Positions 27,446-35,400 of a DNA stretch of 64,000 bases are shown here, one piece after another. Both the position numbers and the translations under genes were made by a program. The notes under the pieces were generated by a model. That model saw nothing but the letters and a program-made list of their open reading frames with translations, did not search any database and was not told the DNA's origin. The number at the start of each line of letters is the position of its first letter. Position 1 is the first letter of the stretch. Origin of the DNA: Bradyrhizobium diazoefficiens (lineage in GTDB: Bacteria > Pseudomonadota > Alphaproteobacteria > Rhizobiales > Xanthobacteraceae); assembly GCF_018131185.1 (NCBI RefSeq), contig NZ_JAFCJE010000005.1, positions 62,001 through 126,000 of the forward strand, written 5' to 3'.

Positions 27446-28567
27446 CTACGACCCCCCGCTTGCCGTGCCCGAACTCACCGGCGCCAACTCGTCCTCCCGG
27501 CAACGCCAGCCGTCGGCGGCTTTCACGAAAGCGAACGTTCGCTGGATCCGCAGGCGTCGCGTGACGTTGAAGGCTTCGGCGGAACGCTCATTGCCAGCTC
27601 CCGGCTGCGGACGACCCGTCTTGGCGTCCCAGCAGGTGCCGGTGCAGGTGGAGGCGACCCTGCTGCACATGTTGAAGGACGCGAGCACGGCCATCTCGAT
27701 TTCGGCTGTGACTTGCGCCTCCTGCCCTGTCACCTGGCTGTCGAGCGCGTAGACGCGGTTGATGCGGAGGAAACTGCCGCACGAATTGGCGGCATGGATG
27801 CGCGCTGCGCAGAAGTCGACCGCGTCGGTGTCGGGGATGCGGGCCGCGACCTGCCGGCCGAACACCTTCTTCGGGTCGCCCTTGGCCGCGCGGATCTCGT
27901 CGGTCTTGCGCCGCGAATGCTCCGCAAGGCACTCCTCCGCGGCTTCGAGCTCCTGGAGCGGCACATTCTCCTTGCCGACCAGATTGCATTTGCGATCGCG
28001 CTCGCGTGTCCACCTGCCATATTCGGCGAAGGCAAAGCGTGCCGCGGTCGGGTCCAGCTTGCCGATCAGGCCGAGCATCTGGCCGTTGAGCTCGGTTTCG
28101 GCCAGCGCCAGCGACGGGTCCGCACAGATCAGTGCGCCCGCTGCGGTGTTGGCTGCGAGACAGTCGAAATCAGGATCGCGCACGATTGCGGTGCGTTCCT
28201 CCGTCACCTTGAGCAGGCAGGCTTTGACCCGATCGAAATCGTCGGTGCGGATCGAAGTCTGGCCGACGATGCCGCAGCCGAGGTTGCGCTGGCGGATCCA
28301 GATCGCGTTTTCCTCGATCGCGGGCAGGCGATCGGGCAGGCGGGCGAGCCGCGCCTCGATCGCTGCGCTCAGCTTCTCGGCGGCGGCGGCGAGCGCGGCA
28401 TCACCGCAGAACAATTGATTGCCGGGATCACGAATCTGCTGGCAGTTGTTTCTGGCAAACAGCGGCAGCCGGTCGGCGACGGAGCGGTCGGATGTGCCGG
28501 ATTGCGCGAAGCCCGGTGCCGCCGGCAACACCAGCAGCGCAAGCACAGTCGGTACCACGAACCGCAT
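27446..28567 (-). CDS. Periplasmic protein with two LprI/DUF1311-like modules
   Basis: 373 residues with a signal peptide (PTVLALLVLPAAPGFAQ). Two LprI (DUF1311)-like Cys motifs are visible: NNCQQIRD...LFCGDAALAAA (about 40-65) and FDCLAANTAAGALICADPSL (about 128-148), each followed by Trp/Arg-rich helix. A C-terminal domain has further cysteines (TCTGTCWDAK). DUF1311 proteins include lysozyme inhibitors. It is 86 bp downstream of the LapG-like protease gene on the same strand and may be its operon partner. Function beyond the periplasm is unknown. Confidence 0.72.
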   Translation of the reverse strand: MRFVVPTVLALLVLPAAPGFAQSGTSDRSVADRLPLFARNNCQQIRDPGNQLFCGDAALAAAAEKLSAAIEARLARLPDRLPAIEENAIWIRQRNLGCGIVGQTSIRTDDFDRVKACLLKVTEERTAIVRDPDFDCLAANTAAGALICADPSLALAETELNGQMLGLIGKLDPTAARFAFAEYGRWTRERDRKCNLVGKENVPLQELEAAEECLAEHSRRKTDEIRAAKGDPKKVFGRQVAARIPDTDAVDFCAARIHAANSCGSFLRINRVYALDSQVTGQEAQVTAEIEMAVLASFNMCSRVASTCTGTCWDAKTGRPQPGAGNERSAEAFNVTRRLRIQRTFAFVKAADGWRCREDELAPVSSGTASGGS

Positions 28568-28653
28568 TCCAGTCGCCTCCGCATGGAAGGCGCCATGCTA
28601 GCGTCTCGGATCTCGCGGTGGAATGGGTTTGTGGAGGATGTCGTCCGAATGGA

Positions 28654-29385
28654 TCAACGTGCCTCGGAGGCGAGCATCGATAGCCGCGCGGGTTCGTCGA
28701 CATATTTCATCACGGCCGACTGGTAGAGCGTGAACAGCGGTTGGTAGCCCTGCGCAGCGTTGTCCTCGATCATCGCCATGCGGCGGTTGTCAAGCATCAG
28801 CCAGCGCCCGTCGAGCTTTGCTGCGACGACAGCATGCTCTTCGCCGGCCCGGGTGTCGCGCACCACGACGATGCGGAGGTCCTCGGACGAAATGCCGGCC
28901 AGCCGCAGCGCGGCCAGCTTGGCGATGGCATAGTCTTCGCAATCGCCGGCGCCGCGGGCGAACGTCGCAAGCGGCGAACTCCAGACGTCGTCGATGCCGT
29001 CATTGGCGGCCCGGATGGCAAGGTTGACGGCCCGGTTGGTCTCGCCGAGCCGCGCGCGGCCATCGCGGGTGCGGGCCTGGTCGACGATGGCGAGCAGTTT
29101 CACGGCCGCAGGCGATGCGCAATTGTCCCGGTCGCCGTCGCAGAGCGCGAGCTGCACCATGTCGTCGTCGAGCCTGGTCTTCAGCGCGGACCATTTCTGC
29201 TGCAGGCTGCCGGACGAGATGGCGAAGGCGAACACGCCGAACGGCTCGGCGGATTTGCGCACGAGAAGACCTGCTCCCGGCGACAGCAGAGTGCCGGCGC
29301 GAAGCTCGGCGGACGATCCGAGCAGGACCAATCCGCACAGGACAAGGATTGCGCGCCAGGCGCGCGAGCGAGCAGCGGTCTCCAT
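28654..29385 (-). CDS. LapG-like bacterial transglutaminase-like cysteine protease (BTLCP), periplasmic
   Basis: 243 residues with an N-terminal signal helix (AILVLCGLVLLGSSAELRA). The catalytic triad of the BTLCP family is visible: GAGDCEDYA (Cys 149), GEEHAVVAA (His 184), WLMLDNRR (Asp 199). Family members, best known as LapG, cut large adhesins near their N-terminal dialanine site in the periplasm. GGAAGGGG lies about seven bases before the ATG. It is divergent from the giant FecR/VCBS adhesin gene, its most likely substrate. No LapD-like regulator is adjacent. The family call is firm; the substrate pairing is inferred from location. Confidence 0.85.
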   Translation of the reverse strand: METAARSRAWRAILVLCGLVLLGSSAELRAGTLLSPGAGLLVRKSAEPFGVFAFAISSGSLQQKWSALKTRLDDDMVQLALCDGDRDNCASPAAVKLLAIVDQARTRDGRARLGETNRAVNLAIRAANDGIDDVWSSPLATFARGAGDCEDYAIAKLAALRLAGISSEDLRIVVVRDTRAGEEHAVVAAKLDGRWLMLDNRRMAMIEDNAAQGYQPLFTLYQSAVMKYVDEPARLSMLASEAR

Positions 29386-30002
29386 CTGACATCCCCTTCC
29401 GAGCTTCGCCAGGTCCCCCTCGACCTCGACGCGCCGGGCTTTGTTGCTTTCGTGGAGATAGTGCGAGACGGGCCGTTTTGTTCTGCTTAACGCGCCCGGC
29501 AGGGGTTCCCAAAAGCGGGAACAGGCTGAAACCGGCCTGTCCAGATTGCGTAAAATTTTACGATTCGGAGGCTAGGAGGTCCTGTTGCTGCGAAAGGGAA
29601 GTAATACAGACACAGGTTGTAGGACTGTCGAATCTGCGTTCCATGGCTAACGACCCCCTATTTCATGGGGTTCTGTTAGTTAGGTCACAGATTTAACTCC
29701 GTATTTGCCGCAGGATGCTGCGGGACCCCGCGAAGGGAAGATGACACAAGTATCTGCTCCACGACTATACGAAAGGATACTTGGGATGACTGGAAATGCG
29801 TGGAAACAGGCTGAATTCGACTTCAAAATATCCGAGCGATTACTTCAGCCTGGCTGGAAGTGATCTGACCCGTGCCGCCTTCTGGGGCAAAGTGATGCGA
29901 AATCACACAAGCAATAGGTGGTATCGCTAAGGACTAGCTAATGCTATGCAAGCTTAGGCAGTCGATACTTACTTAAATTTTAACCCTTTTTACGGTGCCC
30001 GG
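29386..30002. promoter_or_regulatory. 617-bp divergent, AT-richer region upstream of the adhesin and protease genes
   Basis: The stretch 29540-30000 is clearly AT-richer than the coding DNA on either side, with CTTAAATTTTAACCCTTTTT just before the adhesin start. It should contain promoters for both divergent genes and a long adhesin leader. Visible structures are minor: a CCCC-TATTTCAT-GGGG hairpin (about 29650-29670). A short frame at 29741-29863 (40 residues, AAGGGAAG before its ATG) is listed separately. No FleQ/CRP site could be named with confidence. Confidence 0.5.
29741..29863 (+). CDS. Possible 40-residue leader ORF in the adhesin upstream region
   Basis: ATG 29741 follows AAGGGAAG directly and reads 40 codons to TGA 29861-29863 (begins MTQVSAPRLYERILGM, ends RLLQPGWK). 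Codon use (AGG, ATA, CTA, CGA) is unlike the neighbouring genes, which argues against a long-standing gene; it might be a leader peptide or chance frame. It ends 139 bp before the adhesin start. Confidence 0.2.
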   Translation: MTQVSAPRLYERILGMTGNAWKQAEFDFKISERLLQPGWK

Positions 30003-33000
30003 TTGAACTACGCTGGCCAATTTGACGCCGCGATTTCTTTGGACGGCCAAGGTTCCCGTTCGCCTTTGGGAACCCATGTCGATTCCTTTACGGCAAAGGC
30101 GCAGGGGCACGTGCCCGAGGGCGCGTTCGTTGTTCCCGACCCCAATCTGATCTTCAACGGCGAGTTCAAGCGCACGGGTCTCGATCTTGTGCTGTCCCAC
30201 GAGGGGCACGAGTTCGTCGTTCACGATTATTTCAGGGGCGACAAGCGCGCCGCGCTTGCCTCGCCCGACGGCGCCCACCTCACCGGCGACGTCGTCAACG
30301 CGCTCACGGGCCATGTCCAGGTTGCGCAAGCCGCGCCCGGCGCGGCCGCGGCCCAGGTCATCGGCCACGTCACCAAGCTCGTGGGCAGCGCGACCGCGAT
30401 CCGCAACGGCGTCTCGGTCATCCTGAACAACGGCGACAACGTCGAAAAAGGCGACGTGGTCTCGACCGGCGCCGACTCGACGCTCGGCATCACCTTCATC
30501 GACGGCACCGTGTTCGGCCTGTCCTCCAACGCGCGGATGGTGCTGAACGAGATGGTCTACGACCCCAACGGGTCGAGCAATTCCTCGCTGCTGAGCCTGG
30601 TTGCCGGCACCATCACCTTCGTCGCCGGCGAGACCGCCAAGCACGGCGACATGAAGATCGACACGCCGGTCGCGACCATGGGCATCCGCGGCACCGCCGT
30701 GCTGACCCAGATCAACTTCGTCGTTCCTGCCGGCGGCGGCGATCCGCAGCCGCAGGCGAGTTTCCAGGTGCTGGTCGAGCCGAACGGCACGACGGGCTCC
30801 TACATCCTGTTCGACAAGGTCACGCTGCTGCCGATCGCGACGGTCAACCAGGCCGGCCAGATGATCCAGATCAGCGGCGGCAACGTCTCGATCTCCAATG
30901 CACTGATGTCGCCGGACGTGCAGAAGCTGATCACCGACGTGTTCACGCTGAAGTTCACCGACAACAACACCAACACCAAGCTGACCACGAACTTCACCGA
31001 CACGCTCACGCCGATCTACCAGGAAGTGTTGTTGAAGTCGGCGGCCGGCGCCATCGTGACCGCGACATTCGTCAACCTCAATCCGCAGGGACAGGACAGT
31101 CCCGGCACTTCCACGCCGATCGTCACCCGTATGCCCGGCCAGCCGCTGGTGCAAAGCCTCGATTCGAGCGGTAACGTGAAGACGGCGTTCGCGCTGACCG
31201 AGCGCGCCGACACGACGGGTGACGCCCAGCCCGACACGGTCTCCGGCCGGATCACCTTCGTCGATCAGAACCTCGGCGACCGCCCAACGGTGAGCATCAG
31301 CCTCGCCGAGGCGCCGAACTACGTCTACAAGAATGCCGGCCAGCAGGACGTCACCGGCTCGCTCAGCGCGCTCCAGAAGCAGAATATCGCGGCGACGCAG
31401 ATCCAGATCAGCGTGGCCCCCGACCCCGGCAACAATAACAACGGCTCGGCGGTCTGGACCTATACGATCCCGGACAAGGTCTTCGACTTCCTTGCCGCCG
31501 GCGAAACCGTGACGCTGACCTACATGGTCCGCGTCGACACCAATTTCTCGGTGAGCCCCGAGAGCAAGTTCATTCCCATCACCATCACGGTCACGGGAAC
31601 GAACGACAAGCCCACGGTCGCGACGTCGGGCGGCACCGTCATCGAGCAGGTCGGAACCGGTAACGAGGCGCTGGACGTCATCACGGGCACGGTCACCTTC
31701 ACCGACGTCGATCTGACCGACCGGCCGATCGTGAGTGCGGCGCTCTCGTCCGCCCAGCCGTTCAAATATCTCGACGCCGAAGGCAACGATATCACCGCAA
31801 CGCTGACGCCGGAGCAGCGCGCGGCGATCGCCGCCGTCGAGGTGCCGCTGACCGTGGTTCAGGGCGCTGGAAACGGCAACAACGGCTCGGCCACCTGGAC
31901 CTACAGCGTTCCGGACTATCTGTTCGATTTCCTCGGCGAGGACGAGAAGCTGATCCTCAACTACGTGGTACAGGTCGATGACGGCCACGGCGGTGTCGTC
32001 AGCACGCCGTTGACGGTGTCCATCGATGGCGCGGACGTCAATGTCGAGGGCACAAATGACCTGCCGACGATCGTCGAAGACTCGACGACGCCGACCGGCG
32101 CGGTCACTGAGGATTCGGCGACAACCTTGACGGCGAACGGCACCGTTTCCTTCAATGATCCCGACCTCACGGACACGCACAGCGCGAGCTTTGTCTTGAA
32201 GTCGACGACGTCGAGCGCGCATCTGCCCGGCTTCGGTAGCGGCACCTCGCATATCGGCACTTTTGCGCTAACGGCGGTGAGCGAGAGCCCTGGTGTCAGC
32301 ACACGAGGGTCGGTAGGCTGGACCTTCACGCTCAACAATAGCGATCCGGTGCTACAGTCGCTGGCCGAGGGCCAGATCATCACGCAAGTCTACACCGTGA
32401 CCGTCGACGACCATCACGGTGGGATCGTCACTCGGGACGTCACGGTCATCGTCACCGGCACCAACGACGCGCCGGCCATCACGAGCGATGCGGACGCGGC
32501 AAAGGGAGACGTCACCGAGGACAGCGGCCTGACGCTCTCGATCGGCGGCACGCTGGCGATCCAGGATCTGGACCTGATCGACACCCATACGGCACAGGCG
32601 GTGTTCACGTCGTCATCCCTCAGCTCGCCCCTGCCGGGGTTCGGTGCCAACGCGAACATCGGTACCTTCACGATCGATCCGTCGGTGCTGGAATGCAGCA
32701 CGGACACCAACAACGGCGCCACGCTGGGCTGGCACTTCAGCCTCGACAACAGCAATGCGATGCTGCAGTCGCTGGCGCAGGGCCAGACCATCACCCAGGT
32801 CTACACCGTCACGTTCACCGACGATCACGGTGCGCAAGTCTCGCAGGCAGTCACGGTTACCATCAACGGCGCCAACGACGCACCGACGATCGCGAGCAAT
32901 GCAGGCGCGGCAGAGGGCGGCGTCACCGAGGATGCCGGCGCAACTCTGACGGCCAGCGGCACGCTGGCGATCCAGGACGTCGACCTGATCGACACGCACA

Positions 33001-35324
33001 CGGCACAGGCGGGATTCAAGTCGTCGTCGATCAGCTCGGCTCTGCCGGGCTTCGAGACAGGTTCGCATATCGGCACCTTCTCGATCGGTTCGGTGTCCGA
33101 GTCCAATGCCGACACCAGCAACGGTGCGACGCTGAGCTGGCAGTTCACGTTGGACAACAGCAACCCGGTGCTGCAGTCGCTGGCCGAAGGCCAGACCATC
33201 ACCCAGGTCTACACCGTCACCTTCATCGACAATCACGGCGCTCAAGTCTCGCAGGACGTCACCGTCACCATCACCGGCACCAACGATGAGCCCGCCGTCT
33301 CCTATGTGACGTCGGACTACATGAACTTCGACGGCGAGACGATTGCGGTCGGCGATGTGCCGACGGTCGCCACCGATGACGTGACGCTGGACGGCTGGGT
33401 GAACTGGAACGGAGACTCTTCGCCCGACGGTCAGGTCTTGTTCTATAACGGCAATACCTCGAGCGCCGGCTTCGGCGTCATCGGCACGGTCGTCGCCGGC
33501 AAGCTGGAGCTCGAGATCCTCGAGGGAGGCGTCGAGATCCAGGATACCGGCTTCGCGCTGTCGGCAGGGCAATGGCACAACCTCGCCCTGACGCGCGACG
33601 ATGGCATTTTCACGCTCTACGTCGACGGCAACGCCGTCTATTCCGGCAGCGGGAATGCGAACCCGTTCGGGAACGGCCAGGAGCCGTCCTACATGATGAT
33701 CGGGGCGGCGAGCGACAGGTACGCCCCTGGCTTCGCAGCCCAAGGCTTCACCGGCTCGATCGCCGACGTCAGCGTCTGGACCACGGCGCTCACGCAGGCG
33801 CAGATCCAGTCGATCGATTTCACAGGCCTCACCGGCAACGAAGCCAACCTTGCGGCGTACTACCAGCTGGGCGGCGGCAGCGGCAATACGGCCGCCAATT
33901 CGGTCAACCCTGCCAAGAACCTCACTATCGATGGCGATGCGGACTGGAGAAGCAGCACCACGGGGCCGGGCGGCGCCATCGCCGATCTCATCGAAACCAA
34001 TGCCGGCCAGCTCTCGCGTGGAGTGCTGGCGGTCTCCGACGTCGACGCTACCGATCACGTCACGGTGTCGGTCAGCCAGGTGCAGGTCTCGCTCAACGGC
34101 GCGCCGCAAGCCGCCGGCGTCGGCGGGCTGTCGCATGAGACCCTGTTGAATTATCTCTCCGTCCCGGCCGTCGCCGTTCTCAACGGCACGGCGACGCACG
34201 CCCAGTTCGCCTGGCAATTCAGCTCGGGCAGCCAGGCCTTGGATTTCCTCGCCGCCGGGCAGACGCTGTCGCTGCAATACACGATCGTTCCGGATGACGG
34301 GTACGGTATGGGTGCGAGTGCAGTCGTCACCATCAACATCGCCGGCACGAACGACGCGCCGGCGCTCGCCGATGTCAACATCGGCACGCTCGCGGATACC
34401 GCTGCGGCCGACACCTTCCCCGAGCTCACTGGCCTCTTGTCCGGAACCGATGACGACAGCGGCGAGACGGCAACGCTGTCCTATGCCGTTCTGGATGCGG
34501 ACCACCATGCGGTGACGACGCTAGCCGGGCACTACGGCTCGCTGACGGTCAATCCTAACGGCAGCTACAGTTACGTTCCCAGCGCGACGGCGATCAACGC
34601 GCTGGCGGACGGATCGTATGTCGATACGTTCACCATCCAAACCACAGACGCTCATGGCGCGACCGGCACGGCCACGCTCACGGTGGACGTGACGGGCGCG
34701 AACGAAACGACCTATGCGCCCGTGATCAACATCGCTGAGATCAGCGTGACCCAGGAGGGTGATCAGGTCTTCGTTCACGGCCTCTCGGTCAGCGATGCCG
34801 ACGCGCTCGCCGACGAAACCTTCGCGCTCACGGCGGTGGCAGATTCGCAAACCAGTGTGGACCCAGCATCGACTTCCGACACGCTCGATAACGTCAATTC
34901 GGCGCTGCAGACGCTGACCTACACCGATCCGGGCCCGACCGCGCCTGCGACGGACAAGGTCGCGATCACCGTCACCGACGGCCACGGCGTGAGCGATACG
35001 GTCAACCTGATCTTCAATCTGTCCGAACAAGGCCCGGTGACCCTCGCCAGCACCAACGGTAAGGACGTGCTGTTCGGGACCGGCTATCAGGATCAGTTCG
35101 TGTTCGCTGCCAATTCGAACCACGATGTGATCCTGGACTTCACGTCTGGCACGGATCACATCGACCTGTCGGCCTTGGGGCCGATCAGTGACATCGCGGC
35201 GTGGATGAATCAGCATGTGGCCCCGTCCGGGACGGAGGACACCCTGATCACGATTGATGCGGCAAACACGGTGGTCCTCAAGGGCGTCAGCAGCCTTCAG
35301 ACGAACGACATACTCCACGCCTGA
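30003..35324 (+). CDS. Giant FecR/VCBS/LamG adhesin with type I secretion signal
   Basis: 1,773 residues, TTG start (no ATG or GTG available before the upstream in-frame stop at 29955). Order: N-terminal retention-like region (1-115) with dialanine runs QAAPGAAAAQ (109-118), a FecR-like domain (about 118-235: GDNVEKGDVVSTGADSTLGI, MGIRGTAV), then seven VCBS/cadherin-like repeats ending in GTNDAP-type strands (about nt 31190-33290 and 34000-34715), a LamG-like lectin domain (nt about 33300-33960: LDGWVNWNGDSSPDGQVLF, WHNLALTRDD, LYVDGNAVYSG), a last repeat, and a C-terminal type I export signal (DQFVFAANSNHDVILDFTSG, TNDILHA). No Sec signal. Likely exported by an ABC-type T1SS and held at the cell surface until cut by LapG-type protease; resembles LapA-type biofilm adhesins. 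Confidence 0.82.
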   Translation: MNYAGQFDAAISLDGQGSRSPLGTHVDSFTAKAQGHVPEGAFVVPDPNLIFNGEFKRTGLDLVLSHEGHEFVVHDYFRGDKRAALASPDGAHLTGDVVNALTGHVQVAQAAPGAAAAQVIGHVTKLVGSATAIRNGVSVILNNGDNVEKGDVVSTGADSTLGITFIDGTVFGLSSNARMVLNEMVYDPNGSSNSSLLSLVAGTITFVAGETAKHGDMKIDTPVATMGIRGTAVLTQINFVVPAGGGDPQPQASFQVLVEPNGTTGSYILFDKVTLLPIATVNQAGQMIQISGGNVSISNALMSPDVQKLITDVFTLKFTDNNTNTKLTTNFTDTLTPIYQEVLLKSAAGAIVTATFVNLNPQGQDSPGTSTPIVTRMPGQPLVQSLDSSGNVKTAFALTERADTTGDAQPDTVSGRITFVDQNLGDRPTVSISLAEAPNYVYKNAGQQDVTGSLSALQKQNIAATQIQISVAPDPGNNNNGSAVWTYTIPDKVFDFLAAGETVTLTYMVRVDTNFSVSPESKFIPITITVTGTNDKPTVATSGGTVIEQVGTGNEALDVITGTVTFTDVDLTDRPIVSAALSSAQPFKYLDAEGNDITATLTPEQRAAIAAVEVPLTVVQGAGNGNNGSATWTYSVPDYLFDFLGEDEKLILNYVVQVDDGHGGVVSTPLTVSIDGADVNVEGTNDLPTIVEDSTTPTGAVTEDSATTLTANGTVSFNDPDLTDTHSASFVLKSTTSSAHLPGFGSGTSHIGTFALTAVSESPGVSTRGSVGWTFTLNNSDPVLQSLAEGQIITQVYTVTVDDHHGGIVTRDVTVIVTGTNDAPAITSDADAAKGDVTEDSGLTLSIGGTLAIQDLDLIDTHTAQAVFTSSSLSSPLPGFGANANIGTFTIDPSVLECSTDTNNGATLGWHFSLDNSNAMLQSLAQGQTITQVYTVTFTDDHGAQVSQAVTVTINGANDAPTIASNAGAAEGGVTEDAGATLTASGTLAIQDVDLIDTHTAQAGFKSSSISSALPGFETGSHIGTFSIGSVSESNADTSNGATLSWQFTLDNSNPVLQSLAEGQTITQVYTVTFIDNHGAQVSQDVTVTITGTNDEPAVSYVTSDYMNFDGETIAVGDVPTVATDDVTLDGWVNWNGDSSPDGQVLFYNGNTSSAGFGVIGTVVAGKLELEILEGGVEIQDTGFALSAGQWHNLALTRDDGIFTLYVDGNAVYSGSGNANPFGNGQEPSYMMIGAASDRYAPGFAAQGFTGSIADVSVWTTALTQAQIQSIDFTGLTGNEANLAAYYQLGGGSGNTAANSVNPAKNLTIDGDADWRSSTTGPGGAIADLIETNAGQLSRGVLAVSDVDATDHVTVSVSQVQVSLNGAPQAAGVGGLSHETLLNYLSVPAVAVLNGTATHAQFAWQFSSGSQALDFLAAGQTLSLQYTIVPDDGYGMGASAVVTINIAGTNDAPALADVNIGTLADTAAADTFPELTGLLSGTDDDSGETATLSYAVLDADHHAVTTLAGHYGSLTVNPNGSYSYVPSATAINALADGSYVDTFTIQTTDAHGATGTATLTVDVTGANETTYAPVINIAEISVTQEGDQVFVHGLSVSDADALADETFALTAVADSQTSVDPASTSDTLDNVNSALQTLTYTDPGPTAPATDKVAITVTDGHGVSDTVNLIFNLSEQGPVTLASTNGKDVLFGTGYQDQFVFAANSNHDVILDFTSGTDHIDLSALGPISDIAAWMNQHVAPSGTEDTLITIDAANTVVLKGVSSLQTNDILHA
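32475..33290 (+). repeat. Near-identical VCBS repeat units inside the adhesin gene
   Basis: Two successive repeats of about 410 bp (32475-32885 and 32885-33290) share long near-identical DNA stretches, for example CTGGCGATCCAGGA followed by CTGATCGACAC and then ACGGCACAGGCG, and GGCCAGACCATCACCCAGGT. A third, more diverged unit precedes them. This indicates recent duplication and a site for recombinational length change. Confidence 0.75.
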
Positions 35325-35400
35325 TGGCCGCTTGATACGTGAACGACTGCTCAGCCGATCCGCGCTGCCGCCCGCCGCAAAAGCGTGATATCCATCCATC

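Noticed and set aside
29500..29540. Possible prophage or IS boundary in the AT-rich region before the adhesin
   Set aside because: No transposase, integrase, terminal inverted repeats or tRNA attachment site is visible; AT-richness alone is better explained as regulatory DNA.
29973..32252. 759-residue minus-strand frame opposite the adhesin, and 32613-34508 minus frame
   Set aside because: Long antisense frames arise from the GTC/GAC-rich repeat codons of the adhesin; they lack domain logic, and have Arg/Val/Asp-rich low-complexity composition.
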